Below are positions 1-8,747 of a stretch of 64,000 nucleotides of DNA, piece after piece (the stretch's first letter is position 1; every line of letters starts with the position of its first letter). The translations under genes and the position numbers were made by a program. The notes under the pieces were generated by a model. That model ran no database searches and had not been told where the DNA came from. It saw only the letters and a list, made by a program, of their open reading frames with translations. Location: positions 62,001-126,000 of the forward strand of contig PHAT01000004.1 of NCBI GenBank assembly GCA_002840435.1, in the 5' to 3' direction. The DNA is from Deltaproteobacteria bacterium HGW-Deltaproteobacteria-6 (GTDB lineage Bacteria > Desulfobacterota > Syntrophia > Syntrophales > Smithellaceae).

Positions 1-1
1 A

Positions 2-763
2 GGCCGGACGATTCTCAGCCGCAGCGAAGCATCCATCATGGCTGAAGCCCGGAAAATAGCGGCGCTGCCTGATTTTAAAGGCTACCTTTTGGATGTGGGC
101 GGAGCGACGGCCAACATGTATGGCATCGACTGCTCCCGCAAACAGGAGCGGGGCGCCTGTCCCGACAAACGATGCCTGTATCCTCAGGCCTGTCCCTCTC
201 TGAAAGCCGATCACGGGAGACAAATTCATCTGTTGAAAAATCTTCGCACCATTGACGGCATCAAAAAAATATTTGTCGCGTCCGGCATCCGGCACGATCT
301 GGTGCTGGCGGATAAAAGACATGGCGCGTCTTATCTGCGCGAGCTCACTAAACATCACATCTCCGGACAATTGAAGATCGCCCCGGAGCATGCCACACCC
401 GCTGTGCTGGCGCTCATGGGCAAACCGAATCCACAGACGCTGGTCGGGTTTAAAAATCTTTTCGAAAAGATGAATGCGGAAGCGGGACTCAAACAATTTC
501 TGACTTACTATTTTATCGCCGCTCATCCGGGCTGCACCGAAGAAGATATGCGGGACTTGAAATCCTTCGCCTCACGTGAACTACATACCACACCGCAGCA
601 GGTGCAGATTTTCACGCCCCTTCCCTCCACCACCTCGGCGCTCATGTACTGGACGGGCATCAATCCGGCAACCGGCAAAAAGATTTATGTGGAAAAAGAC
701 ACGGCAAAAAAGCAGCAGCAGAAGGATATTGCAACAGCAGGCGGGACAAGGCGCCACGCCTGA
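2..763 (+). CDS. ygiQ: YgiQ-family radical SAM protein, C-terminal part (5' end outside window)
   Basis: The frame is open from base 2, so the start and the N-terminal radical SAM CxxxCxxC cluster lie outside the window. What remains is the family's C-terminal two thirds: the DVGGATANMYG segment, a Cys-rich stretch (CSRKQERGACPDKRCLYPQAC), the HISGQLKIAPEH segment, and the TYYFIAAHPGCT and QIFTPLPST motifs near the end. YgiQ (UPF0313) proteins are radical SAM enzymes of unknown substrate. The ATG at 38 lies inside the conserved region and is unlikely to be the true start, because residues before it also match the family. It is followed by a convergently oriented cupin gene. Family assignment is firm; the reaction is unknown. 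Confidence 0.88.
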   Translation, partial: GRTILSRSEASIMAEARKIAALPDFKGYLLDVGGATANMYGIDCSRKQERGACPDKRCLYPQACPSLKADHGRQIHLLKNLRTIDGIKKIFVASGIRHDLVLADKRHGASYLRELTKHHISGQLKIAPEHATPAVLALMGKPNPQTLVGFKNLFEKMNAEAGLKQFLTYYFIAAHPGCTEEDMRDLKSFASRELHTTPQQVQIFTPLPSTTSALMYWTGINPATGKKIYVEKDTAKKQQQKDIATAGGTRRHA

Positions 764-828
764 GGCTGTCAGGTTGGCCGGGCGCACTGCACTTATTACG
801 TTTCTGCTGATGGACTACAGCCTGTTCT

Positions 829-1173
829 TCACGCTCTTCCGTACTGATCTTCCAGCCGCTCGATATCATCTTCACCGAAGTACGTGCCTGTTTGCACCTC
901 GATGATGACCAGATTTACGCTGGAAATATTTTCGAGGCGATGCGTCGCACCCTGCGGGATATCCACGGCGCAACCGGCGCGCAGCGTTTGCTCACGGCTG
1001 TCGATGATGGCGAGTCCTTCGCCGGCAATGCCATACCAGTGTTCGGAACGCAACCGATGGCGCTGCAGGCTTAATTTGCCGCCCGGCTCGACCACAATCC
1101 TTTTGACTTTATGATCCGGAGCGTCGGACAAGACCTGATAATAGCCCCAGGGACGTTTGTTGATGTTTTCCAT
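829..1173 (-). CDS. Mannose-6-phosphate isomerase-type cupin (type II PMI-like)
   Basis: A 114-residue single-domain cupin. It opens with RPWGYYQVL and continues with VKRIVVEPGGKLSLQRH, RSEHWYG and the second cupin box DIPQGATHRLEN, the layout of the C-terminal isomerase domain of bifunctional ManC proteins. His and Glu residues of both boxes (QRH, EHW, THR) are present and would bind the metal. It probably interconverts mannose-6-phosphate and fructose-6-phosphate, or acts on a related sugar phosphate. I chose the ATG at 1173 because the domain begins five residues later; an in-frame codon at 1188 only adds unrelated residues. It is divergent from the metallopeptidase gene and convergent with ygiQ. 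Confidence 0.8.
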   Translation of the reverse strand: MENINKRPWGYYQVLSDAPDHKVKRIVVEPGGKLSLQRHRLRSEHWYGIAGEGLAIIDSREQTLRAGCAVDIPQGATHRLENISSVNLVIIEVQTGTYFGEDDIERLEDQYGRA

Positions 1174-1298
1174 TGAACTCCCGCACAAATTTTAAACGAC
1201 CCTACCATATTTACAGGTTATTGAAAAGCCGTCCTTGTCCCCTTTTCCCGTCTCGCTTTTATGGAAATGATATGATAAATCGTTCCCGGATCATGATT

Positions 1299-1985
1299 AT
1301 GGACATCAAATATTCACTCAAACGCAGCAGAAAAAGAAAGAAAACGATTTCACTGCAAATCGGCAATAACTCGGAAGTAACGATTCACGCGCCGTACTTT
1401 ACGCCGGTTAAAGAAATCACCCGCTTTGTGGAAGAAAAACAAAGCTGGATTGATAAGGCCATCCGCAGGCAGGCCGCGCAGCAGGCATCGCATCAGGAAA
1501 AAGCCTTTGTGACCGGTGAAAACTTTTATTATCTGGGGCAGGCCTATCCTTTGGAAGCTTATTTTGAACCACTGGAAAACGCAGGCGTTATTTTCTGGAA
1601 TAACCGCTTTTTTCTGAACTGCCCCGTAAATACGGAAATGAGAAAACATTACTTTATGTCCTGGTACAGGAAAAAAGCACTGCAATATTTAAGTGAGCGG
1701 GTTGATTTCTATGGCGGCATGCTTAATTTGATTTCCGGCGGTGTTCGGATATCGGCAGCCGAGAGGCGGTGGGGGTCCTGTTCGGAAGATAATCATTTAT
1801 CCTTCAGCTTCCGCCTGATGATGGCGCCGCCCGAGGTCGTTGATTATGTGGTGGTGCATGAGCTGATGCACATCCGGGAGAAAAATCATTCTTCAAAATT
1901 CTGGGACTTGGTGGTAGAAGTGCTCCCGGATTACAAAGCGCACCGGCGCTGGCTTCGCGAACATCAGCATTATTTTAATCTTTAA
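1299..1985 (+). CDS. YgjP/SprT-like zinc metallopeptidase (DUF45 family)
   Basis: A 228-residue protein of the YgjP (WLM-like, M48-related) family. The N-terminal part has the typical basic RSRKRKKTISLQI opening. The C-terminal part has VVVHELMH at about residues 184-191, with a downstream NHSSKFW supplying the third zinc ligand, followed by the conserved Trp/Tyr-rich tail. RRWGSCS, just before the catalytic helix, is also a family signature. It is a cytoplasmic, probably metal-dependent, peptidase; no specific substrate is known. The ATG at 1299 fits the family start; ATG 1272 is an alternative with a slightly better upstream GGAA. Confidence 0.82.
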   Translation: MDIKYSLKRSRKRKKTISLQIGNNSEVTIHAPYFTPVKEITRFVEEKQSWIDKAIRRQAAQQASHQEKAFVTGENFYYLGQAYPLEAYFEPLENAGVIFWNNRFFLNCPVNTEMRKHYFMSWYRKKALQYLSERVDFYGGMLNLISGGVRISAAERRWGSCSEDNHLSFSFRLMMAPPEVVDYVVVHELMHIREKNHSSKFWDLVVEVLPDYKAHRRWLREHQHYFNL

Positions 1986-2020
1986 ACGCATGACCAAGAA
2001 AGGCTTTAGACATTTTTTAT

Positions 2021-2881
2021 ATGGATATTATCGAAACCATTGACCTCCCGCACCAGCCTTTTCTTTCCTGCCGTTTCCGGCAAATGCATTTGAATATTTC
2101 CGACTATACGTTTGCCAATGTCTATTTATTCCGCAATGTCAGCCGTTATACAATCCTGACGAAAGACTGCGGCACGTTCATTTCGGCATACAACCGGCAG
2201 AACCAGAATTACATCATGCCGCTCGATACCCCGCAGACCTGTTCGCCGGACACACTCAAACATTTATTGAACGGCAGCAATTTTTTCTTTCCCATCGCGG
2301 AAGAATGGCTGCCTTTTTTCCCCGCCGATATTTTTTGCATATCATCGGACGACAGTGAATCGGATTACATTTATCTGACTAAAAACATGGCGTCATTCGC
2401 CGGCAAACAATATACACGCCACCGCAATCACCTGAATCAGTTTGTTGGCGCTTACCATCCGCTGGATATTCCTCTGGGCGCGGATAATCTGCAGGATGCC
2501 ATGACCGTTCTGGAGGCCTGGCAGGAAGAATCCATCACGGCCGCAGGCAAAACCGATTTTGCGGTATGCAAGGAAGCTTTACAAAAATTCCCGGAGCTTG
2601 CGTTGTGGGGAACCCTGTATTATATTGAGAACAAACCGGCTGGATTTATCATCGGCGAGGCGCTCAACGACGATATGTTTTGTCTGCATTTTGCCAAAGC
2701 GTCCAAAGCATATCATGGCATTTATGAGTTTATGTTTAACGACACGGCCGTTAAGTTGCAGCCGCAGTACCGCTATTTGAATCTGGAAGAAGACATGGGC
2801 AACAAAAATCTGCGCAAAACAAAAAGTTCTTACGGCCCGGAACAAATTTTAAAAAAATATCGCGTCAGTCTGGCCCGTTGA
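2021..2881 (+). CDS. DUF2156 (phosphatidylglycerol lysyltransferase C-terminal-like) protein
   Basis: A 286-residue soluble protein matching the DUF2156 family, a double GNAT-like fold related to the C-terminal domain of lysylphosphatidylglycerol synthetase MprF. Visible hallmarks are the NVYLFRN and TILTKDCGTF segments near the N terminus, KNMASFAGKQYTRHRNHLNQF in the centre, LWGTLYYIENKPAGFIIGE, and the terminal NLEEDMGNKNLRKTKSSYGP. There are no membrane segments. Stand-alone DUF2156 proteins are presumed aminoacyl- or acyl-transferases, but the substrate is unknown. It sits 19 bp upstream of feoB and may be cotranscribed with it. Confidence 0.75.
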   Translation: MDIIETIDLPHQPFLSCRFRQMHLNISDYTFANVYLFRNVSRYTILTKDCGTFISAYNRQNQNYIMPLDTPQTCSPDTLKHLLNGSNFFFPIAEEWLPFFPADIFCISSDDSESDYIYLTKNMASFAGKQYTRHRNHLNQFVGAYHPLDIPLGADNLQDAMTVLEAWQEESITAAGKTDFAVCKEALQKFPELALWGTLYYIENKPAGFIIGEALNDDMFCLHFAKASKAYHGIYEFMFNDTAVKLQPQYRYLNLEEDMGNKNLRKTKSSYGPEQILKKYRVSLAR

Positions 2882-2900
2882 CGCCCGAAAGATAGGAAAC

Positions 2901-5138
2901 ATGGCACCTCCGGATATCATAACCAGTTTACGCGAAGGCGATCAGGGAATTATTCATGCCATTGACGGCGGTTCCGCCCTGACCAGCCATCTGGCCGGCA
3001 TGGGCATTGTCGCGGGCGCCAGATTCAGGATTGCTCAGGTCAGCGGCGGGCTGATCGTTGTTCAGGTGTCCGGCACCCGCATCGCCCTGGGGCAGGGAGA
3101 AGCCTCAAAGATTTCGGTTTATAAAATCGATCCGGCGGACGCGGTCTGTGAACCTCCCGTTGAAAAGGAAATCACGGTCGCGCTGATCGGACAGCCGAAT
3201 GTCGGCAAGTCCACCATTTTCAATATTCTGACTGGTCTGTCGCAGCATGTCGGAAACTGGCCCGGCAAAACCGTGGAAAAAAAAGAGGGCGAACACCGCG
3301 CGGACAATCTCCTGATCCGGATTATCGATCTGCCCGGCACCTACAGTCTGACTTCGTTTTCCGAAGAGGAACGGGTCGCCCGCGATTTCATCATCCGGGA
3401 AAAGCCTGATCTCGTTATCCTGGTGCTGAATGCCGCAGCACTCGAAAGAAGTCTTTACCTGCTTTCCGAAGTGCTGCTGCTTAACCGTCCGGTCATCGCC
3501 GCCATCAACATGCTCGATGTCGCCTCCGGACAGGGCATCCAGATCAACATGAAAACTCTGCAGGACGAACTGGCCATTCCCGTTATCCCCATGGTCGCGA
3601 AGCGAAACAGCGGCATCAAGGAACTGGTGGATCAGATCTCCGCTTTTGCCGTGGGCGGCGTTAAAATTCAGCCGGATGGGCCGGAAGTCTCCGCGGATCA
3701 CCTCCAGATTTACCAGGAGATTTTACGGACAGTCCGTCCCCTGATTCCCGAACCTTATACAGCCGAATGGACTGCCGTTAAAATCATGGAAGGCGACCCG
3801 GAAGCCACGGGGCTGGTCGAAAAACTTGCCGACAAAACCGCGTGGAAACATGTCCAGTCCCTCTTGAGCAAACATGAAGACGCGCTGCACGCGGTTGTCA
3901 ACGGCCGCTATGACTGGATTGAAAAAGTCACCCGCGCATCCATGTCGCGCTTTAAGATGGGCGAAGTTGTCCTGACCGACCGAATCGATCATATCCTGAC
4001 GCGTCCGGTTTTCGGTATTCCGATTCTGCTGGCCATTATGGCCTTTGTCTTTTTCCTGACCTATTCCATCGGCGTGCCCCTGCAAACCCGTCTGGCCGAT
4101 TTAATCCAGCAATTTATTGCTTTTTGCACACCCGCCACCAGCGGCTGGCCCGCCTGGCTTCAGGGAATGCTGTTCAACGGCGTTATCGGCGGCGCGGGTT
4201 CCGTCCTGACTTTTCTACCGGTGTTGTTAATATTTTTTGCCATTATGGCCCTGCTGGAAGACATCGGCTATATGGCGCGCGCCGCTTTTGTGATGGATAG
4301 AATTATGCATCTGGTCGGCCTGCACGGCAAAAGTTTTATTCCGATGTTCCTGGGCTTCGGCTGCAATGTTCCCGCAGTGCTCGGCGCCCGCATCATCGAA
4401 ACGCGCAAAGCCCGGATGATTACCCTGCTGCTGATTCCTTTTGTCCCCTGCACCGCCAGGCTTGCCGTCCTGACGCTGGTCTCGGCGGCTATTTTCAGGG
4501 AAAACGCCGCTTATGTGTCGTGGAGCATCCTGGCGTTAAATATCTTGGTGCTGGGTATTGCCGGGGCTTTTGTCAATAAGACTCTCTGGAAGCAGGACGC
4601 GCCGTTCATCATGGAACTGCCGATTTATCACCGCCCCGCTTTAAAAACGATTCTGATGGTCATCTGGGCAAGAACCATTTCGTTTGTCCGCAAGGCGGGA
4701 ACGGTTATCCTGGGTGTTTCGCTTCTGATCTGGCTTTTATCGTATTTTCCAACAGGGCAAGTTGACGAAAGCTTCCTGGCTTATTTCGGCCGGTTGCTTC
4801 AACCCCTGGGTGTACCACTGGGATTGGACTGGAAGATGATCACCGCACTTTTGACCGGACTTGTCGCGAAGGAAAACGTCGTGGCCACACTGGGCGTGCT
4901 TTATTCCGTGGGCAAGGATGGACTGGTCGCCGTTCTTCCGACGGTGATGAGCCATCCGTCGGCCGCCGCTTTTCTGGTTGTGATGATGCTCTTTATCCCC
5001 TGTGTGGCTACCATCGCCGTCCTGCGCCAGGAGATGAACAGTAATAAGTGGTTTTACGCAACGATCGTCATGACGCTGATGGTTTCCTATCTGGGCGGCA
5101 TGGCAGCGTACCAGTTGGTCAGGTACCTGGGACTCTAA
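2901..5138 (+). CDS. feoB: FeoA-FeoB fusion, ferrous iron transporter
   Basis: A 745-residue protein that imports Fe(II) across the inner membrane. Residues 1-75 form a FeoA (SH3-like) domain, with SHLAGMGIVAGA and the VVQVSGTRIALGQGEA ending typical of FeoA. The GTPase domain follows: G1 GQPNVGKST at 97-105, switch region NWPGKT at 119-124, G3 DLPG at 143-146 and G4 NMLD at 203-206. From about residue 370 on lie the Nramp-unrelated membrane segments with the gating motif GFGCNVPAV and its repeat PFVPCTARL. FeoA and FeoB are separate proteins in many bacteria; the fusion is a known variant. Both key Cys-bearing gate motifs are intact. Confidence 0.95.
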   Translation: MAPPDIITSLREGDQGIIHAIDGGSALTSHLAGMGIVAGARFRIAQVSGGLIVVQVSGTRIALGQGEASKISVYKIDPADAVCEPPVEKEITVALIGQPNVGKSTIFNILTGLSQHVGNWPGKTVEKKEGEHRADNLLIRIIDLPGTYSLTSFSEEERVARDFIIREKPDLVILVLNAAALERSLYLLSEVLLLNRPVIAAINMLDVASGQGIQINMKTLQDELAIPVIPMVAKRNSGIKELVDQISAFAVGGVKIQPDGPEVSADHLQIYQEILRTVRPLIPEPYTAEWTAVKIMEGDPEATGLVEKLADKTAWKHVQSLLSKHEDALHAVVNGRYDWIEKVTRASMSRFKMGEVVLTDRIDHILTRPVFGIPILLAIMAFVFFLTYSIGVPLQTRLADLIQQFIAFCTPATSGWPAWLQGMLFNGVIGGAGSVLTFLPVLLIFFAIMALLEDIGYMARAAFVMDRIMHLVGLHGKSFIPMFLGFGCNVPAVLGARIIETRKARMITLLLIPFVPCTARLAVLTLVSAAIFRENAAYVSWSILALNILVLGIAGAFVNKTLWKQDAPFIMELPIYHRPALKTILMVIWARTISFVRKAGTVILGVSLLIWLLSYFPTGQVDESFLAYFGRLLQPLGVPLGLDWKMITALLTGLVAKENVVATLGVLYSVGKDGLVAVLPTVMSHPSAAAFLVVMMLFIPCVATIAVLRQEMNSNKWFYATIVMTLMVSYLGGMAAYQLVRYLGL

Positions 5139-5158
5139 AATCGGCACGAACCGGTTTT
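5137..5158. terminator. Possible bidirectional terminator between convergent feoB and the 863-residue gene
   Basis: The 22 bp between the two convergent stops read AAAATCGG, a 6-base loop, then CCGGTTTT. The arms pair with one mismatch and have A and T tracts on the outside, as a short bidirectional intrinsic terminator would. The stem is short, so the call is weak. Confidence 0.35.
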
Positions 5159-7748
5159 ATTTATACACGCCCCTCTTGAAGGTAACGTTTCCTTTCTCAT
5201 CCCATTCGATTTCGCCCTCGTAGGTGATGACACCGTAGCTTTGCGGGTATTTTCCACCGACCTCCTGCCTTTTCTTGGCTCCGGATTCATAATAATAACG
5301 CCAGACGCCGGTTTTGTTGGCCCTGTTGTTTTCGGTTTTGTATTCGCCTTCTTCCAAGAGCTTGCCGTTTTTATAATATCTTCGGAAGATACCGCTGGGG
5401 TTGCCGTCCATGTAAGTTTCCTCCCGCTGGAGGGCGCCGTTCTCCTGGTACTCCTTGAACGTTCCGTGCTTCACGCTGTTGTAATACCCCTCGGGATGCC
5501 GGATGAGCTTGTAGAATCCCGTCGAGGCCTGGTTGCCGTTTTCCCACCAGGCGGCGTATTTTCCTGATTGCTGGTCGGCTTCATACCCGTTCTCGTTCAT
5601 CTTCCTGCCGGAAGGATAGTAAGATTCCTGTAAACCGTGTTTTTTCCCGTCCCTGGTTCGCACAACGGATTTTAACTGCCGTGAGTCGTAATAGTCATAC
5701 CGCACAACCGTCTTCGCCTCGTTGTCCGTGATGTTGGTCGGCTTGCCATCCTCGTCGAAACTCTCTGCCAGCCCCACCGGCTGATCATCACGGTACTGGC
5801 CCCGGAAGGCCAGCTGGCCGTTGGAACAGTGATAGGTCATGTACTTTCCGTGCAGCATTTCTTTGCCGTCTTTTTTATAGTATCCGTATTCCCGCTCGAT
5901 CCGGGTTTTATTGTTGTAGCAATACTGGCGGCTGACATTGGCCGCCTTGTCGTCTTTTTCAATTTTGACACTCCCCGTCGCCTTGTCGATCACGGCGCCT
6001 GTTTTGGCGTCCGTCATCGTGACCGTGATCTGGTAATCGCCTTTGGCATAGGCGTGGGTCACGGTTTTCTGATCGGTTTTTTCGATCACCGCGCCGTCTC
6101 CGAAATCCCACCGGAAAACAGGCTGATCCGGAGGATGGGTCACCTTGACCGTAAAGGGCAGAAGCGCGTTGGGCTCGCCGATGGTGATGGTCGTCTCCAG
6201 GAATATGCCGGGAATCACGACAACGGCCTCAGCCGAAAGCTTGGGATCGGTCTTTCCCCTGGCAAGGATTGTAAACGTCCCGCCGCCCTCCGGGGGTTTG
6301 TACAGGCCGTCGGCCGCAATCGACCCTCCCGTGCTGCCCTGCTTGACGCTCCACACCACGTCGCTTATCTCCCGGCCCTGGTAGAGCGCCTTGAACGGCA
6401 GCTGGGTTCCCTTGGTCAACGTCGCTTTGCCGGGCTTGATCATGAGGGAGGGAGCATCCACCGTCTGAACCGCCGCATACTGCAGGTCCGGAATAGGGGA
6501 ATCGGCAATGGCCTCAAGCGTAAACCGGCACTCTCCTTCGCCTTTTTTGATGCGCCATTCGTCTGTTTCTTTCGCACTTCCGGCAATCAGCGCGTCAAAG
6601 CGCTGGTTTTTTAATTCCTTCTCCGGTTGGCAACCGTCGGCTTTCAAACGGATCTCCACATTTTTCATCTCCGCGCTCCCCCGGTTGGTCACTTTGCCGG
6701 TTACGATGAGGATGCCGCTTTCCTCTTTCACGTTGAGCTCCGGCTTCAGTGCCGAAAAGGACGATCGCCAGAGAGTGTAGACGCCGCGGATGGCCTCGTT
6801 GACGGCGGATTGGGGATAGTCAAACAGGTATTCCCGCTGTGCGTACGTCTGGCCCGCCGCTCTCCTCGCCAGCGCGGTCACCTGATCAGAGCGGGTATCC
6901 AGGGCTCCCTCAAACGAACGTCGTCCGTTTTCCCAGCCCGGGGCAAACCCCTTAAGATCGTACGGCGATGGATTGATGATGGTTTCCCAGGCGATATGGC
7001 TGGACATATTGGACATCATGGCTTCCGTATTGCCGTTGAAATACCAGGGGTCAAACCAGTCTTCGCTTGTTTTGAGAAAGCGGATGAGCTCTGTATGGAA
7101 ATTATTGGAATACCCCTTGACGGGCGTCAGGTAACTGAGTTTGACTGAACCCTTGATATCGTCGCCCAGCGTGACAATTTTATCGGTGGACAAGCCTCCC
7201 AGCTGCTCTTTGTAAATAGCTTCGGCCGTCGCCCGGCTCACGCCGTTCACGTGATAAATGCAATACATGTCGGCCAGGAAATGCGCGCCCCAGGCCGCGG
7301 ACTTGGGCAGCGCTTCCTTTTTGGACGCGGCCATGCCCGCCGCCAGGTACCGGTAAAACTTCTTCACGGCGTCGGGCGCGCCTCCTTCTTTCCTGACCGG
7401 GTTGTAGTAATGCCAGGAGAAGGGGGAATTGCCCTTGCTGTCGGGGCCGGGACCTTCAATCTTGCTGACGTCGAGCCCCGTGGTCCCTTCGCCCGTAAAC
7501 TCGATATTGGCCCAGTATACTCCTTCGTGGGACAAGATGGCGTCCAGGGAGGGAAACGTCGCGGCGTCAAAAGCCGGATCGGACTTCAGCAGATCATACG
7601 CCCCGCGAGCAATATGCTGATGGATGGTTGCCGGAGCCATGACGCCCCAGCTGAAGGCGTTTTGCACCATGGTCAGGCCGATCATCACCACGATCAGGCT
7701 AATGACGGAGAAACAAGAAACTCCTGCATGTTCAGACTTTTTTTTCAT
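5157..7748 (-). CDS. Large exported modular protein: zinc-PLC/S1-P1-like domain, CARDB/Ig/PKD domains and YwqK (MORN-2) repeats
   Basis: An 863-residue protein with an N-terminal signal peptide (charged MKKK, hydrophobic core, cleavage near AFSWG). Residues ~35-300 are helical and His-rich (HQHIARGAYDLL, FSWHYYNP, WGAHFLADMYCIYHVNG). The HxxxD...H spacing resembles zinc-dependent phospholipase C and S1/P1 nuclease folds. Next come a CARDB-like domain (~335-420), an Ig-like domain with KPGKATLTKGTQLPFKA (~435-510), a PKD domain with FRWDFGDGAV (~525-600), and then a run of YwqK/MORN-2 repeats (YYKNGKLLEEGEYK type) to the end. It is probably periplasmic or surface exposed. The combination of a hydrolase-like head with a MORN-2 tail is unusual. 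Enzyme activity is inferred from fold motifs only. It is convergent with feoB. Confidence 0.75.
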   Translation of the reverse strand: MKKKSEHAGVSCFSVISLIVVMIGLTMVQNAFSWGVMAPATIHQHIARGAYDLLKSDPAFDAATFPSLDAILSHEGVYWANIEFTGEGTTGLDVSKIEGPGPDSKGNSPFSWHYYNPVRKEGGAPDAVKKFYRYLAAGMAASKKEALPKSAAWGAHFLADMYCIYHVNGVSRATAEAIYKEQLGGLSTDKIVTLGDDIKGSVKLSYLTPVKGYSNNFHTELIRFLKTSEDWFDPWYFNGNTEAMMSNMSSHIAWETIINPSPYDLKGFAPGWENGRRSFEGALDTRSDQVTALARRAAGQTYAQREYLFDYPQSAVNEAIRGVYTLWRSSFSALKPELNVKEESGILIVTGKVTNRGSAEMKNVEIRLKADGCQPEKELKNQRFDALIAGSAKETDEWRIKKGEGECRFTLEAIADSPIPDLQYAAVQTVDAPSLMIKPGKATLTKGTQLPFKALYQGREISDVVWSVKQGSTGGSIAADGLYKPPEGGGTFTILARGKTDPKLSAEAVVVIPGIFLETTITIGEPNALLPFTVKVTHPPDQPVFRWDFGDGAVIEKTDQKTVTHAYAKGDYQITVTMTDAKTGAVIDKATGSVKIEKDDKAANVSRQYCYNNKTRIEREYGYYKKDGKEMLHGKYMTYHCSNGQLAFRGQYRDDQPVGLAESFDEDGKPTNITDNEAKTVVRYDYYDSRQLKSVVRTRDGKKHGLQESYYPSGRKMNENGYEADQQSGKYAAWWENGNQASTGFYKLIRHPEGYYNSVKHGTFKEYQENGALQREETYMDGNPSGIFRRYYKNGKLLEEGEYKTENNRANKTGVWRYYYESGAKKRQEVGGKYPQSYGVITYEGEIEWDEKGNVTFKRGVYK

Positions 7749-7889
7749 ATAGCGCCCCCGGAAAAAGTTTCCTTGCAGAAAAAAACAAACTTAATTTGAT
7801 CAGAACATCATCTGGTGGATAAGCATAAGAAACGAAAACTTGGATGTCAAGAAAATATCAACCAGCAAAATACCGGCAGGCTCAGGACC

Positions 7890-7979
7890 GTTTCATTTTT
7901 GCCGCTATTGGTCGTCATGAAGCGAATGGTTTCCTGTCTGGGCGGGGCGTATCAACCGGTCAGGTGGTTGGGGATTTAG
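7890..7979 (+). pseudogene. Remnant of a second feoB 3' end
   Basis: Translating from 7911 gives a 22-codon frame ending in TAG at 7977-7979 that matches the last residues of the intact FeoB (VMKRMVSCLGG, AYQPVRWLGI against VMTLMVSYLGG, AYQLVRYLGL), with one residue deleted. The nucleotide match to 5070-5138 is obvious by eye. It lies on the same strand as feoB, beyond the 863-residue gene, so that gene is bracketed by the real and the decayed feoB ends. Nothing recognisable precedes base 7890. Confidence 0.7.
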
Positions 7980-8104
7980 ACTGAAGATTGAAGGTTCATG
8001 GTTCAGATTATCAATACCGGCAGCACCTTTCCCGCCGTCCAACCTGATTCGATGGATACCTTCAATGTTTAACCGTAAACGTTAAACCGTGAACCGTTGA
8101 ACCC
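7980..8104. other. Non-coding spacer, no gene seen
   Basis: Together with 7749-7889 this makes a gap of about 355 bp around the feoB remnant. Short direct repeats of the ccgtaaacgttaaaccgtga type occur near 8070-8095. No promoter or RNA could be supported. Confidence 0.4.
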
Positions 8105-8539
8105 TTACTCCCCCATTTTTTCCAGTTCCAGAATTTTTGCTCTTAAAGCGTCGGGAATATTTACTTTTTTGTTGTTTTTATAATCATAGGTCACCACAAC
8201 GCCTTCGCCGTCGGCGGCGATTCTTTTGTGCTTTGTGCTGAAGACTTCATAGCCCATTACAAACCGGTCTTCTTCCATGCTCAGTATTTTGGCTCCGACA
8301 ATAATGGTATCGGGATATTGCAGGGGCATCTTGAAGCGGCATTCCGTAGAAGCCAGAATCGGCCCGATGCCCGATTCGCGCTGATAACCCATCATGTCCA
8401 GACGGTTGAAGTACTCGATTCTCACGGTTTCAAAATAGCGAAAATAGATAATGTTGTTGACATGCCCCATGGCGTCCATTTCGCCCCAGGCCACGGGAAT
8501 ATTCATCGTCACCGTACAAGCTGATAAGACATCTTCCAT
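8105..8539 (-). CDS. Hotdog-fold acyl-CoA thioesterase (YbgC/FadM type)
   Basis: A 144-residue single hotdog domain. The active-site helix reads WGEMDAMGHVNNIIYFRYFE, with the family's catalytic Asp followed by GHVNN. This is the 4-hydroxybenzoyl-CoA thioesterase/YbgC arrangement, which hydrolyses acyl-CoA thioesters in the cytoplasm. The start at 8539 has a GGGAGGAAAT ribosome site directly upstream. It stands alone on the minus strand, so its physiological acyl-CoA is unknown; several CoA-linked enzymes nearby (2-hydroxyacyl-CoA dehydratase, enoyl-CoA hydratase family) offer possible substrates. Confidence 0.88.
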   Translation of the reverse strand: MEDVLSACTVTMNIPVAWGEMDAMGHVNNIIYFRYFETVRIEYFNRLDMMGYQRESGIGPILASTECRFKMPLQYPDTIIVGAKILSMEEDRFVMGYEVFSTKHKRIAADGEGVVVTYDYKNNKKVNIPDALRAKILELEKMGE

Positions 8540-8747
8540 ATTTCCTCCCTGCTTCGTGTTTTATTTTTAAAAATTGAAAACATAACCGCCACGAATCGTT
8601 ATCAATATAATATCCGGTTATTCAAAAAGCAATGCGGGATATCCTGAATTGACTTTTATCCGGACATATGACAATTTTACAGCAACACATGGGATGCGCA
8701 GACACGCCCGGGGTAAGTTTCCCGGCGGATACTGGAGGATATATCTT

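Noticed and set aside
5829-6614. Long plus-strand frame inside the 863-residue exported-protein gene
   Set aside because: It is antisense to clear PKD/Ig domains and has no homology of its own; a codon-bias shadow.
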